Below the pieces are notes generated by a model. It did not search any database. It was not told the DNA's origin and was given only the letters and a program-made list of their open reading frames with translations. Of a stretch of 64,000 nt of DNA, positions 44,984 to 57,465 are shown one piece after another (position 1 is the stretch's first letter; each line of letters opens with the position of its first letter). This stretch comes from Hymenopellis radicata (lineage: Eukaryota > Basidiomycota > Agaricomycetes > Agaricales > Physalacriaceae): positions 1-64,000 of the forward strand of contig JADNRX010000012.1 of assembly GCA_015501595.1 (NCBI GenBank). Reading direction: 5' to 3'. Made by a program: the position numbers and the translations under genes.

Positions 44984-47056
44984 ATGAAGACCGCCGTCGC
45001 TCTTTGCCTGCTTGCGTCGCTCTCTACCGCCTCTCCCGTCTTCGTTGGCCAGGAGACCTTCGAGTATCACACCGTCGAGCCTGGCTTCAGCCTCGACCTT
45101 AATGCCCAGCGCCTCGTCCAAATGGAGGGAAAACCCCCGGTGTGGATGTCAGAACTCGACAAGGTTCGGATATATAGAATATCTCGCACACTGAATCCTC
45201 ATGTTTTCACAGATCAAGGCAAAGGCCCAAGGCTCCAAGTTCTTTGACATGTGATGCTCTTCGTCAGTTATCTAAATCCCTCATTAACATCCAATCGCAG
45301 CACGGATACTCAGGACTTGCAGTCCTTCGCACTTGGCCGGATCCAAGGGAAAAGTTGGGTCAAGAGCTTCTCTCATTCACGCTGCTAACACGCGGGCAGC
45401 TTCTTATCCAACTCCGAACGCCACTGAGAAAGTAAAACCGATTATCAAGACACTTTCTACTCAAGGTCCCAAGGCGAATTTGGAAAAGTTCTCCAGTTTC
45501 CGTACCCGATGTATGTGTGTTTCGCGCGTTTGTCTCGTTCTTACTGAGCCCGTTGACATGTTACCTTCAGATTACCGAAGTGACGTAAGTCTACAACCCT
45601 TCAGTCATCATCGGAGTCCAACAATTCCATGATTTATAGACAGGCAAAGAGAGTCAGCAGTGGCTTCTTTCGAAGATAGCCGATGTACGTTCCACATGTC
45701 GACGGATTTTTGCCGGTTCTGAAATATCCTGTGGCAGATCACGAAGGATTACGCCTCACTCTCCCTGCAAGATCTCATCAGTGTCACGGAATTCTCTCAT
45801 TCATGGGGACAGAACAGTATCGTAAGTCATCGTTACTTTGGTGTCTATGCGAAGCTGATGTTTGTGAAGGTATTGAGTATCAACGGTTCATCCGCAAGCG
45901 AGGAAGTTATCATCATCTCGGCCCATCAAGACAGGTAGGAGAACCGTTATTTCCGACCGCCTCGTTTTGTTGATTCTTCTCAGTACGAACCTGTGGCCAT
46001 TCTTGGCTGCCCCTGGTAAGCATCTTCAGGTGCCAATGTATTCTAAGCGGTTCTTCTCATATTTTGCTCAGGTGCCGATGGTGAGTGCGGGAATGTCTTG
46101 CGAATATTGATCTTCTGACAAGTGCGTAGACGATGGTTCTGGAAGCGTCACAATTCTCGAGGCCTACCGCGCTCTGATAGCAGCCGATTTCCGCCCTGAA
46201 CGAACCGTCGAGTTCCACTGGTACTCTGCCGAAGTAGACTCGTTCCTCGATGCTGTTTCTGCACGCTAACATCTTCTTCAGGAAGGTGGACTCCTCGGCT
46301 CGCAGGCTGTGGCTCGCGACTATGCCTCTCGGTCAGTTAACGTCGTCGCAATGAGCCAGGTTTGTTCGCGTCATCTTTAAGTACACTCAGTACTAATCAT
46401 TGTGCAGTTCGACATGACCGCCTGGGTCAAGGTATGTGCGTCTATCCTTCGTCAAGGTCATACGCTAAGATCATTTCTAATCCAGAAAGGCACTCGTGAA
46501 GAAGTCGGCATCATCACCGATTTCGTCGACGAAGAGTAAGTGTTAATTTGCGTCCATTCTTTCTTATCACTGACCTGTCACCAGCTTGACAGCGTTCAAC
46601 AAGAAATTGGTTGATCTTTACCTTGACATCCCTTACGTTGAGGTAACGTTCCCGGATATTTCCTCTGCCTGACCATGCTTACCTTGTATCAAAGACGAAA
46701 TGCGGATATGCCTGCAGTGACCAGTACGTTGAGGCATCTGTTAGAATCTGATGTTGTCTAATCTGTTCATCTAGTGCGTCTTGGGGAAAAGCAGGATATC
46801 CGTCTGCGTTTACGATCGGTATGACTCATGTTTCTCCATCAACACATTTTCTCATCCTCCTGAAGAGAGCACTTTTGAGAACTCCAACAAGAACATCCAC
46901 TCGAGTAATGAGTGAGTGAGTCTTATGAGTCGAAGATGTTATACTCATCACAACTCTACCAGCCGCATTGACATCTCTGATGAATTCAGCTTCGACCACA
47001 TGTTGGAGTTTTCTAAACTGGCTGTGGCATTCGCAGTAGAGCTTGGTGGTTGGTGA
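44984..47056 (+). CDS. Secreted M28 family leucine aminopeptidase
   Basis: A signal peptide ([18 protein letters not shown]) leads a propeptide and an M28 zinc peptidase domain, split over more than ten short exons. Co-catalytic zinc site residues are visible: His and Asp in SAHQDS, the bridging Asp in GADDDGSG, the Glu pair in SAEEGGLLGS, Asp in FDMTAW and His in CSDHASWG. Two Cys in KCGYACSD may form the usual disulfide. The second ligand region is assembled through a 9-nt exon at 46072-46080 (GT GCC GAT G). Fungal members (Lap1-like) release N-terminal residues from extracellular peptides; nitrogen scavenging is the likely role. The 3' end at 47056 leaves only 134 bp before the convergent WD40 gene stop. 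Confidence 0.9.
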
Positions 47057-47190
47057 AAGTAGACCCTATCTATATGATGACTGGCTGCGCGCACCTGAAC
47101 TCTTTACGAATTCTGATAGCATCGATTAAATTTTAACGCACGTTGCGGTAATAGTAATAGATCAACGTATTGACGACTCCTTTCACGTTT

Positions 47191-49261
47191 TCAATCCTCC
47201 AATAATTTCATATCACCATCGAAGAAAAATAGGTGGGAGCTACCGAATGCCACAATACTGAGCCCGACGCTATCATCTTGCCAAAACGCGGTATGAATCA
47301 CTGGGACCGAGATTTGCGTCTCACTTTGGACCACAGGGCGCTATAAGGAGAATGAGCTACCTGGAAATTAAAGACGCGCGGGTGTCACACGTACTTTCGC
47401 GTTTCGAAAGTCCCACAGTAAGACCTTCCCATCAGGATATCCTTTCACGAAAAGTGAATGCAGGTTACCTCCTCTCGCGTACGACGATAGTTTTCGTCCA
47501 GCATGGCGATAGCCAAACTCTACATCTGGCGCACGATTGAAACCCTGACGAGTATCGTAGATGACCATTTGCTTATCAAGGTGGTCAACCTTGTAAACCT
47601 CGTGTGATCGAAATGCGCAACAGTTGGGACGTCCACGTACCTCGAATATGAAGACTGAGTTTTGCGTTTGATTCACATGAATCTGGTGAGCCAGGGAGCT
47701 CAAATGTCCACCCACAGGGATGGCGCTGAGATGATCGACATCGATAACCTGGATGGCGTGCCCCAAGGCTACAATTAATTCGCGACCCCGTCGAGCGAGT
47801 GCGCGCGGACCATTCTGAAGATCTGTAAGCCGATACGATGTGACCGTGTCACGACGTGTTCGCCACTCCCTGACAGACCTATCCTGGCCTGCTGTAATGA
47901 AAGAATCGGGCTGAAAACCGGAGGTGATCAAAAGGCGTTGATTGTGTGTCTCGGACGCTCGTTGGTGTGGCCGATGATCCACGTTGTGCACTATCGGTAG
48001 TTGATCCTGCGCGCTCGGTCAAACGGTGTGGAATAACACCAAATGGTAGATAGGTCTAACCTTTAGAATGGGGACGAGGGAGACCTGGTGCGGTCCTCGT
48101 CCGTATGCAAGGACGACCGTGTCGCCGCCAATCACGCATGCATCGGCGACGTGGGCATTGTCTTGCGAAGGAAGGGCGTATTTAGAAATGCGATGTCTTG
48201 ATGTGGCATGAGATATAGAAGCGTAGTACATGATGTTGCATCTGACCTCGCTTTTCGGTGAAAAAATTGTATGTCCGCGCGCATGCTGACTGTGACGATG
48301 GGCAGGTCCGCAGAGACCGGTATTAAGACCCGTCGAGCACGGTTATGAGGTGCTCGAGGAAGGTTTGGTGTGGTGTCGTCAACGAAAACCCTTTTCGCCT
48401 CATGAGAATTCGACACAGCGGTGCTGGGAATGGAGCGATGGGCGTGGCCAGAAGAAAACCTAGACTGTCGCCGACTTTGTTGCTCCGTTCGAGTCCCTCG
48501 CCCCACTGGAGTACTTGGTGCAGGTTCTGGAGGTGAGATAATTTCCGCTTCATCCGAGGAAACGTCTGAGCTATCGGAACTAGATGCGTCCACGGGCTCG
48601 GTGGACGATGTGGAGGATGCGAGGACTAGCCTTTCAAGAGACGGAGACCTAGGGCGGTCCGAGGCGCTCCACCTGGTTGGCAGTGGCGGCGTGATGTCGG
48701 ATACATCGTCAGAATCATCATTATCATCGGAGGACGCGACATGGGCAAATGCTTCCAGCTGCTTATCAGACATAACCTCCGTCGGAACTCCTTGGCTTGG
48801 AGCTTCGGCAGCATTGTTATAGGTTCCGGCAAGGCGTCAAGGCTGAGCGCTCTAACTCTCAGTTTTCTGGATCCAATTGAGAGTGTGCAAATACCGTCAA
48901 GGATAGAAGTCATAGTTCGGGCTACTCCAGGTCGGGAGCAGATAACCAATGCCATCTTTGTCTTCTGGGGAAATCGGACAATCTTCTGAACTCTGGTTCA
49001 ATCGTAGTAAATAAATTGACGAGCACGCGAGGATGAACAGTACTTCGGGTATGCGAAACGCTTCGCCGAGAGAGCAGCATATATATCCTGGCATGAGGCG
49101 CTAGGGGGAATATTCTGGACCACTACACAATGTTCCAATGTTTGTGGCGTGAGCTCATAATGATCTGCGATTTCGTACTCCGGTTGGCGTTCGGAATGAC
49201 TAGAACTGGGGTCGCGAGTTTCCCTGGACATAGAAGAAGATGCAATCATGCAGGCAGACAT
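47191..49261 (-). CDS. RRM-like and WD40 repeat protein
   Basis: The C-terminal half is a WD40-type propeller: HARGHTIFSPKSEVRC, DACVIGGDTVVLAYG, FITAGQDRSVREWR, ALGHAIQVIDVDHL, KGYPDGKVLLWDFRNAK, and a last blade with AFGSSHLFFFDGD before the stop at 47191. In front lies a Ser/Asp-rich disordered region (about 48330-48770). Further upstream a beta-alpha-beta-beta-alpha order resembles an RRM: CVVVQNIPPSASCQDIYAAL, joined by an intron (49043-48993) to VQKIVRF, MALVICSRPGVARTM. How this joins the disordered region is unresolved: more than one intron choice keeps frame. The start (49261 or 49231) is also uncertain, and two genes remain possible. No named orthologue is recognised. Confidence 0.6.
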
Positions 49262-50137
49262 GTGAACCGAGCTATAGCTCGGAGTTGGAAGAGTCTATTT
49301 TCAGAAAACGAACTAGTGCCCACCTAATGGGCGAGTCTCGCCTCGAAATTGGCACCGTAGGGCTAGAGATCTACTTGAGAGCCTTCTATGACTAGCCCTC
49401 GGTCGGTGCTCAAGGTCGAAGGTGAGCAAGACGCGACCGGGGTGAGAGTCAGAGATCAACAAAATATTAGCTGGCAAAAGCCGAGCCTGTCACTTTTTTG
49501 TTACATACTGGTGTGACTGCTCTTGCTTGATGACGCTCAAGTTAAGTACCTGCATGTCTCTCGCATCGCTATTACCGTCCTACATGAGAGCTTTCCTGGA
49601 TGCCATCACTAAATCCGAATATCTGTTACGAGTCTCTGTTTTTCTCTCCATCTCCGCATCATTCTCTGCTCGTACTTCAGCGCATCAGCCTCAGGCCATT
49701 CTCGTCTCATGTATGTTGCTCACGGTACCCGTTGCGCGCCAGATGACTTCTTTTACGCCTTCTTCGTCTCTGAGTGCCAAATGCGTCGATCAGCAGTCCA
49801 ATGGCTCGCGCCATGCAATGTTACCTCCGTTCTTACCACTCTTTCAACGAACATCATTAGTTCTCGAACATTACAGTAAGTATAGTCAAGACAAGGATAC
49901 CATCAACGCAAGGATACCGTCTTCCGCCTTCACCTTTGCCTAGCGATTTAAAGTAATTTGTTGACCCAAGACGATACAGCTAGTACTTGCCAATACAGTA
50001 GTATACATGTCGAGTAACATTAGAAACATGACATGTATACAAAAGCCTCACTATGATCTGAACACGTCGTTGACGGTGTATTAGTAGACACGATCGCTGA
50101 ACACACCTTACCCCCGAACTATCATCATCGGTTATTC
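49262..50137. other. Divergent promoter region, unrecognised open frame
   Basis: About 880 bp between the WD40-type gene (minus) and the AP-3 delta gene (plus). A plus-strand frame at 49527-49943 (138 codons, hydrophobic at its start) has no motif I recognise and is not called as a gene. The right part contains an inverted repeat listed separately. Confidence 0.4.
50001..50040. repeat. Perfect 11-bp inverted repeat upstream of AP-3 delta
   Basis: GTATACATGTC (50001-50011) and GACATGTATAC (50030-50040) are exact reverse complements separated by 18 nt. It lies 98 bp before the AP-3 delta start codon and could be a hairpin in the 5' leader or a factor-binding site. No target-site duplication is obvious, so a small transposon is not supported. 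Confidence 0.45.
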
Positions 50138-53100
50138 ATGTGGGAGAGGACGCTCCAGGACCTCATCCGCGGCTTGCGCGCCAACAAGGCCGACGAATCT
50201 AAATTCATAGCCAAGGCCGTCGAGGAGATCCGTCGTGAGGTCAAGAGCGATGACATGGAGCTGAAGGCGGGAGCTATCCTCAAGCTAACCTATGTGCGCC
50301 CTATATTCCTCATAATTTGACGGAATATCCAAGTTTTCCATCTAGCTAGACATGTTAGGCTACGACATGACCTGGGCATCGTTCAACGTCGTAGAAGTCA
50401 TGTCATCGTCCAAATTCCACCTGAAGAGTGTCGGCTATCTAGCGGCAGTACAGTCATTCGACCAGGAGACGGACGTCCTGATGCTGACGACGAATCTATT
50501 GAAAAAGGTGCACGTTTAGTGTATACTATCCAACGCCGCCTGACATGGCCATCCAGGATCTGACTTCGACGCCCGCGGACATTGCAGTTACATTGAACGG
50601 CATCTCGCACATCGTCACGCCCGACCTGGGCAGAGATCTCGCGCCGGAACTCATCAAAATGCTCAATCATTCGCGTCCACATATCAGGAAGCGTGCCGTC
50701 GCCGCGTTATACAAGACCATGTCTAAATATCCAGATATTGTGCACCAAGGTGTATCGCGTCTAGAAGAGCGGTTGGAAGACTCTGATCCTAGTGTGTTCA
50801 ATACTTTCCTCAGTCTGCAACTTCTTGATGTCCCAGCGCAGGTGTTGTTGCCGCCACTGTTAACATACTATGTGAACTTGCAAGGCGTAACCCTCAAGAC
50901 TATCTCCCTTTGGCTCCAGCACTTTTCCATCTCATGACTACCTCGACGAACAATTGGATGCTCATAAAGATCATCAAACTGGCAAGAAATTCTTTGACGT
51001 CGCGTCCCTCTACGTCTAACCGCACTTAGTTTGGTTCCTTGTCGCCTCATGAACCGCGCCTCGTCAAGAAACTGCAACCTCCAATCACCGATCTAATATC
51101 CACAACATCTGCCATATCACTCTTGTATGAGTGCGTACATACCTGCATTATTGGCGGCATGCTTCGAGGCTCGGATGGAGATGCCTTGGCGCGCACATGT
51201 GTTTCCAAACTTGCTAACTTCATTCAAGATACGGATCAAAATTGTATGTTCCTTTTTCCTTGAATCACTATAGGTTCGTTAATGCAAGTCATCGAATAGT
51301 AAAATACATCGCCCTCCTCGCCATGGTCAAAATTGTTCCCTCCCATCCTCACCTAGTCGCCGAGTACCAGGATACCATTCTTACCAGCGTTAGTGACCAG
51401 GACATCAGTATTCGAATGCGCGCCTTAGATCTTGTCACTGCCATGGTGATTGCCTTCTGCTACGCGTTGCACCGAATACTTACTACCTTTAGGTCAACCG
51501 ACAAAATCTACAATCGATCGTACAACAAGTTTTAGCACATTTGGTCACTGAAGACTCATTGACAATGCCTAGCGCAGTACAATCGCTCTCTCAGCATCTA
51601 ATTCCTTCTACAGACGCGAAGATTGGTGTTCCCGCCTCACAGTCTCAGTCCTACCGCCTTGTGCTGTCTCAGAGAATCCTTACCATGTGCTCACAAGATA
51701 CCTACGACAATGTCACCAACTTTGAGTGGTATCTCTCGGTGTTGGTCGATCTGGCGCATGTCGCGAAGGTCGATATCGGGGCTCAGATCCGCGACCAGTT
51801 GGTTGATGTTGTGGGGCGCGTTCGGGCGGCGAGGCGGTATGCTGTCAAACTGATGAGCGCACTACTTTTCGATGAGTCAATTCTGCAAAATGCTCAGGAC
51901 GACGAAGGGTGCCCGGAGGTGCTTTGGGCGGCTGCGTGGATCTGCGGGGAATATTGCAGGTCAGGAAATTCAATCAATGTGTTTGAGATCCGACACAAAC
52001 TCCGTTTAGCGAACTCACAGATCCTCACAAACTCTTACCGCATCTGTTGAAATCCGAAGTTGCTCGGTTATCGCCTGACACGACTGCTGTATACATAACG
52101 GCCGCGATGAAGGTGTTTGGATACTGGGCAACTGAGATTGCCCAGCAATGGACAGACGATAATTTACCCCAGGTCAAGAGCGTGGTCGATATGGTGCTCA
52201 GCCAGTTGGAGCTCTTCGTTCACAGTCCCCACCTAGAGGTGCAGGAACGGGCAAGTCGTGACAATATATAAACAATGACCAATTCTAATCCTTCTCTAGG
52301 CAGCCAACGCCCTTCAACTCTTCTACTTCATTCAAGCTGATCTCAATTCACATCGGCCGCAACTGCACGACAACGGCTTTGGCGAGGCCAGCTCTTCATT
52401 TGATCTCGCACCTGAAATCTGTTTCCCTAAAAGCCTCTACCTCATTCAGCCGTTGTTCAGTGCCTACCAGCTGAACCCTGTCAGTGTGCAAGCACAAGCA
52501 AGTGTTCCAGTGCCAGAAGGCCTTGATCTCGACATGTGGTTTGTCCCTCCACCAAAGCCAGATGTGATCGAGGTGAAGAAGAGCAAGAAGGGTAAGGGCA
52601 AGGAGACGAACGGGGTGAAGTCCAAGCATAAGAGGAAGGAGAAGAAGGGCACGGGAGAGGACTTGTTATATGAGGACGTGCTTACACCTGATGAGGCGGA
52701 GACTGTTGAACAGCGAATAGCGCGGGAGCAGGTTTGTGAAGCTTTCTTCGTCATCCCGATTGCCTGGTCTTATAGTCGGTTCACAAGGCAAAGGCGGAAC
52801 GGCTAGCACGACTGAAGGATGACCCGTACTACATCATGGATAACAAGCAGTCAGGGAATCCTGGACCTGTCGTCGACCTTGACGACTTAGACTCTATCCC
52901 TGTCGTTCGCCTGGATGGGCTACCGTGGATTCCAGGTTCGTCTTGACCCATTTTCTCTGTTTCAACCTCCATAACAATTTGTATCTTCAAGAACCTTTGG
53001 AGCCTCTAATGCCCAGTTTGCGCGATGTTCCCGAAGTGTCGTCCGAGCCGTTTATAATTGATAAGGATGGAGAAATGCCAGAAGGAGCTGTACTACCTCC

Positions 53101-53281
53101 CCTACCAAGAACACCGAGCCCATGGCCTTCCGGGACTTCGACACCAGTTCATATGGCGTCGTTTCCTGCATATGACGTGCCTGACAGTGATGAGCGGACA
53201 GCTGCACCTACAGCGATAAAGGTTACGAGAACGAAGAAGAAGACGGGGACGGGGAAGAAGAAGCGGGCACAGCCTGTGTAA
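50138..53281 (+). CDS. APL5: AP-3 complex subunit delta
   Basis: The delta adaptin large subunit of AP-3, which sorts cargo from Golgi/endosomes to the vacuole. The N-terminus matches the family closely: MWERTLQDLIRGLRANK, EIRREVKSDDMELKA, YDMTWASFNVVEVMSS, KFHLKSVGYLAAVQSF, MLTTNLLKKDLTS, HIVTPDLGRDLAPEL, HSRPHIRKRAV. After a GTGTGT intron near 50790 the reading continues ATVNILCELARRNPQDYLPLAP and TNNWMLIKIIKL, the adaptin HEAT-repeat trunk. The C-terminal third is a Lys/Glu-rich hinge (KKSKKGKGKETNG, RKEKKGTGEDLLYEDVLTPDEAE), and the protein ends in a basic tail. About ten exons; the first is 50138-50293. The appendage is shorter than in metazoans, as in other fungi. Confidence 0.93.
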
Positions 53282-53433
53282 TGCTACTTACTTGGATGGC
53301 CTTAATTATACTATACTTTCTCTCCCCAATCGTTTGGTCACTCGGAATGATGATCTGATCTTATCTCAGATGGATGAGGATCCACGTGTCGATCAAAAAA
53401 ATCCGAAGTACTTGCATTCGCACTACCAACTAC

Positions 53434-55957
53434 ATGTCCGCCTTTCCTGCAGGCACTGCGCCTATTAAGGCAGAGTACGTTAATTTCCATGAACATTCAT
53501 CTCAGCAATAACAATCTCCAAGATTTTTACTATCCTCCTCAATAGCCCAGAGCACTATTCCCGATGATGATGCTGCTGAAGGAGGAACGTCGCGTACCGC
53601 TGGTGTATCGCGCCCAGGGGACGACGTGCGCTCGAATGGCGGTGGTCGCAAGAAAATGTCCAAGGAGGAAAAGAAAGCACAGAGAGGCCAAAACAAAGGG
53701 AGACGTTTCGGCAAGATACGAGATGACCTTGATTTGTGCTGGAGAATTGCCAGTGGTTCAGTCTGTGAATTTGGAACCGAGTGAGTCTCGTGTCATTGTC
53801 ACAAAGTTGCAATTTACACGGTCTTTTTTCAGTCAGTGTCGCTTTAACCACGACATCAAGTCCTATCTTGAAGCTAAACCATCCGATCTCCGTATTCCCC
53901 GAGTCTCCGAAATACAAGACCACCCTCCCTTCCTGCCCGAGGTCGCTCCTCCATCTGACGAATTGTCTTCTGAAGCAATCTGTCCTCTATTTTCCGAGAC
54001 GGGTACTTGCAACTTTGGATTCAAATGTCGTTTCCTACGGAGCCATCTCCGAAAAACCGAAGATGGTTCTGTTGAGCTCTTGACCGACGAGGACAAAAAG
54101 GCAAACACCGCTATCAGTGCTAAAGAGGCCAACTTTGTTGGCGCAGAAGTTCAAAAGCTCCTGAGGTCTAAAAAGGTATGGATAATTTCTTCTGTACTTG
54201 GACTACTTACCATGACGAATGTGTATGACAGTATCCGTTCCCAATCGCTGATGCCTTTCAAGAAGAGCAACGCGCGGCGGAAGAAGCGGAGAAAAAGGCT
54301 ATCGAGGCTCGCAAAGCTCTGGCAGCATCGGAAATGGATGTCGATTCAACCGAAAGTACAGTTGAGAAGCGAACAGGAGAAGCCTCACCTTCGGCCCAAA
54401 TTGACACCCCGGATGTGCCCGGACGATTCAACGAAAAGAAGCGGTTACATTGGTCCGGAAAGACTTGTAAGTCAGCACTTCCCTGCCTGCGCATAGCCAA
54501 CGACTGCTACAGATCTTGCGCCTCTCACGACTGTGGGCAACTTGGTAGGTCGTTTTAACTTCCCCTTATCAGTCGATTGATCAAAACTAGCCATTCCGTC
54601 GTTTATGCGTCACCTTGGGCGCAGACATCACTTGTGGAGAGAGTATGTTTCTCAACGCCCACAGCTGTCGCTACTACTGACTTTGAGTTGTAGTGGGTCT
54701 CGCTACGTCTTTCCTACAAGGTTCGAAAGAAGAATGGTCCCTCGTCCGACGTCATCCCTCCGAACGCACCTTTGGCGTCCAAGTCGCTGGAAACAAGCCT
54801 AATACGCTTGTTCCCACAGCGGAAGTGATAGCCAAGGAGATTGGGAGTAACGTTGACTTCGTTGACATTAACTGCGGGTGCCCCATTGACTTGGTATTCA
54901 AGTCAGGGAGTGGGTCTGCGTGTGAGTTTCCTTGGCCTCTCGACAGTGCTAATGGTTTACATATTTATAATTTATAGTGCTCGACGCACCAGGCAAACTA
55001 GGGCGCATTATCGTGGGCATGAGCAAGGCCCTCGGTGACATTCCTGTGACGGTCAAGTTGCGCACGGGGGTGAAGGATGGGAAGAATACGGTGCACAAAC
55101 TTATGCCGCGCTTAGGGCCGGAGTGGGGCGCATCCTGTGTCACTGTTAGTGTTTTTTTGCCTCTTCTCGTCGTCGTGAACTTGAACATCTGCTTTTGATT
55201 AGCTCCACGGACGCACTCGCCAACAACGTTACACCAAACTTGCCGACTGGGACTACGTCAAACAATGTGTGGAGGCCGTACGTGCGCGGGAGCAAGAGGA
55301 GGACCGTAAGTTCACGTTTCGCTGGAATGAGTATTGAGACATTCAACAACATTACTAGTCGCGCCTATCCCTATATTCGGTGGTGGCGACTGTTTCTCAT
55401 CCGAGGATTACTGGGGCGCCATAGACAAGTATGGCGTCGACGGCGTCATGGTCGCGCGAGGAGCTCTCATCAAGCCGTGGATCTTCACCGAAATCAAGGA
55501 GAGGCGGGAGTGGGACATAAGCGCGCGCGAGCGCCTGGAATTAATCAGACAGGTTCGTCATCTAATGCGCTCTCCATCTATCTCACACCGCATTCCTAGT
55601 ATGCCGAATTTGGCCTAAGCCACTTTGGCACAGATACGGCTGGTGTGAATGCAACGAGGAGGTATCTGTGTGAGGCGCTTTCGTTCCAGTATCGGTATGT
55701 GCCCATTGGGCTTTTGGAGAGTCTCCCTGGGAGGATTAATGACCGTGCGCCCGCTTTCTGCGGTCGAAATGATCTTGGTGAGCATCCAGTGCTGTATTTG
55801 TGACTGTTCTGACAGTATCGCGCGTCTAGAAACGTTGTTGGCGAGCGACAAGAGTCAAGACTGGGTCAAGATATCGGAGATGTTTTTAGGACCTGCTCAT
55901 GAGGCGTGGAGCTTTACGCCCAAACATAAGAGTAACGCTTATGAGAGCCAGGGTTAG
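53434..55957 (+). CDS. DUS3: tRNA-dihydrouridine(47) synthase, Dus3 type
   Basis: A multi-exon gene starting [15 protein letters not shown] (53434). An acidic/basic N-terminal region is followed by two CCCH zinc fingers (CEFGT...CRFNHD and [18 protein letters not shown]). A charged linker leads into the FMN-binding TIM barrel: [48 protein letters not shown] with the catalytic Cys, [53 protein letters not shown]. The C-terminal helical domain ends [10 protein letters not shown]. Dus3 reduces U47 in the variable loop of cytosolic tRNAs using NADPH, and modifies some mRNAs in yeasts. The start codon lies 152 bp after the AP-3 delta stop. Confidence 0.94.
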
Positions 55958-56048
55958 AACAGAACCAATTTATTGTTTTTTGGCCAGACGCATGATCATA
56001 CTAATCTTCGATCCCACGGTCACCCTTCCCCACACTGCGCAGTGCGAA

Positions 56049-57465
56049 ATGGCCCCCAAAAAGCGAGGACGGTCGAGTACGCCGCCCATTGCTTCTGGTA
56101 GTTCTCCAAGAAAGAAACCACGGAAAAGTGAGGAAGAAGAGGCCGAAGCAAAGTCGAAGAAGGAAGAGAAGGCGACTGCAGCGAAGTCAAAAAAGGCACA
56201 GAAGAAGGCCGAGTCAGCAAGGAAAAAGGCTTTTAAAGAATCTTTGATCCCATGGACAACGATCCATAACTTCACTTTCCCGAACGGCACGCCAGTTCGT
56301 ATATTCTTCCAACTTTGGGCATGCTCTGACCTATGTATCCTCAGAAAATCAACAAAGGCGATGGTAAGTGCCCTTCTCTGTGACCCTTGGTTGTGTTGAA
56401 TCTGACGTCTATGTAGCCAAGACGACATATAAACTGAACGACACCGAAATGGCTACTCTTCCCTACGAGAAGATGGTTGACCGCACGATTCGTACAACAC
56501 ACTTCTATTCTCTCGCCGATGTTAAAGAACTTGCTCGAAGGAAGCGTGGAGACTCGGAAACGGCGTAAGGTTTCCATCTGGCTCGGTACCGTTGACTGAG
56601 ATATCATAGTGCTAGCAATGATGTTAGACCCACTGCCATACGGTACCCGTCGAGTAGGACCACCGCCGCGATGAAGGCCGAGGACCGCAGGAAGCAACAG
56701 ACCGCCGCCAGTGATTATGACAAGGCCTTGGTCAAATGCCTCGAATACTTCTTGCCTGCGTACGAACAAGGCCCGGATACTACTTATACTCCGCCCTCTG
56801 GGAGTTCTAGTACTCTACCAGACAACTTTGCGTTCCGTCCTGGAAGGCGTATCACTGAACTGGAGGCGATGAATCTCTTTCTCGTACGTGTCCGCTCTGA
56901 CTGAAAGGAATTCCATGTTTTGATTCGTACTGTATTTCCATGGCCAGTTGAATCGCCACGAATTACAGGGCCTGGAACAGCAACCGCAGGACCCTGGTAT
57001 GCCGGTGAACACGTATCATTTTGGCAACACGCTGGATTATGAGGCTGTCCAGCAACGGGCTATGGATGTTCACGGCGGCTTGCAAACACATAACGCATTG
57101 TATGTTTTTGTTCTTTCCTTCTCTTCCTTCCCTCGACGATACTTAACTGTATATGTCGCAGAATAACCCAAACTGCCACGCAGTATACCTCTGATCCACA
57201 GTCGTTCTTCAACTGGCCAAAATATCCTCCATATCTTCATCACGAACTCGCCCTCGCGCCGAATGTCATTCGACACCGGCATTCCGACTTGAGTGGCAAA
57301 GCTCTCATAGAAGTCTGGTGGCCGCCGCTCGACTTCCGTGATGAGGATGATTTTGGTGCCCGTGAGGTTTGTGCACCGGGTCAATGCAGAGGGCCTAACC
57401 CGAACGTTCCATATGAATGTATTCCTGTATATGATCCGGGCGCCAAATATCCATGGATGGAGTGA
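56049..57465 (+). CDS. Conserved-looking protein of unknown function, basic N-terminus
   Basis: About seven exons join without frame breaks to the stop at 57465. Residues 1-75 are Lys/Glu/Ala-rich (MAPKKRGRSSTPP and a KKEEKATAAKSKK-like coiled coil), likely a nuclear localisation signal. The rest looks folded: SLIPWTTIHNFTFPNGTP, TTYKLNDTEMATLPYEKM, THFYSLADVKELARRK, then KCLEYFLPAYEQG, ITELEAMNLFLLNRHELQ, and a C-terminal part rich in Pro, Trp and Tyr (PQSFFNWPKYPPYLHHEL, YECIPVYDPGAKYPWME). I recognise no domain. The first part reads partly like an XPA-type or helix-turn-helix protein (the region with YSLADVKELARRK and the KGDAKTTYKL loop), but no zinc-binding Cys are seen, so this is only a hint. 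Confidence 0.7.

Noticed and set aside
49527..49943. 138-codon plus-strand frame upstream of AP-3 delta
   Set aside because: Hydrophobic start looked like a signal peptide, but no family, no splice support and weak coding character. Left as unannotated.
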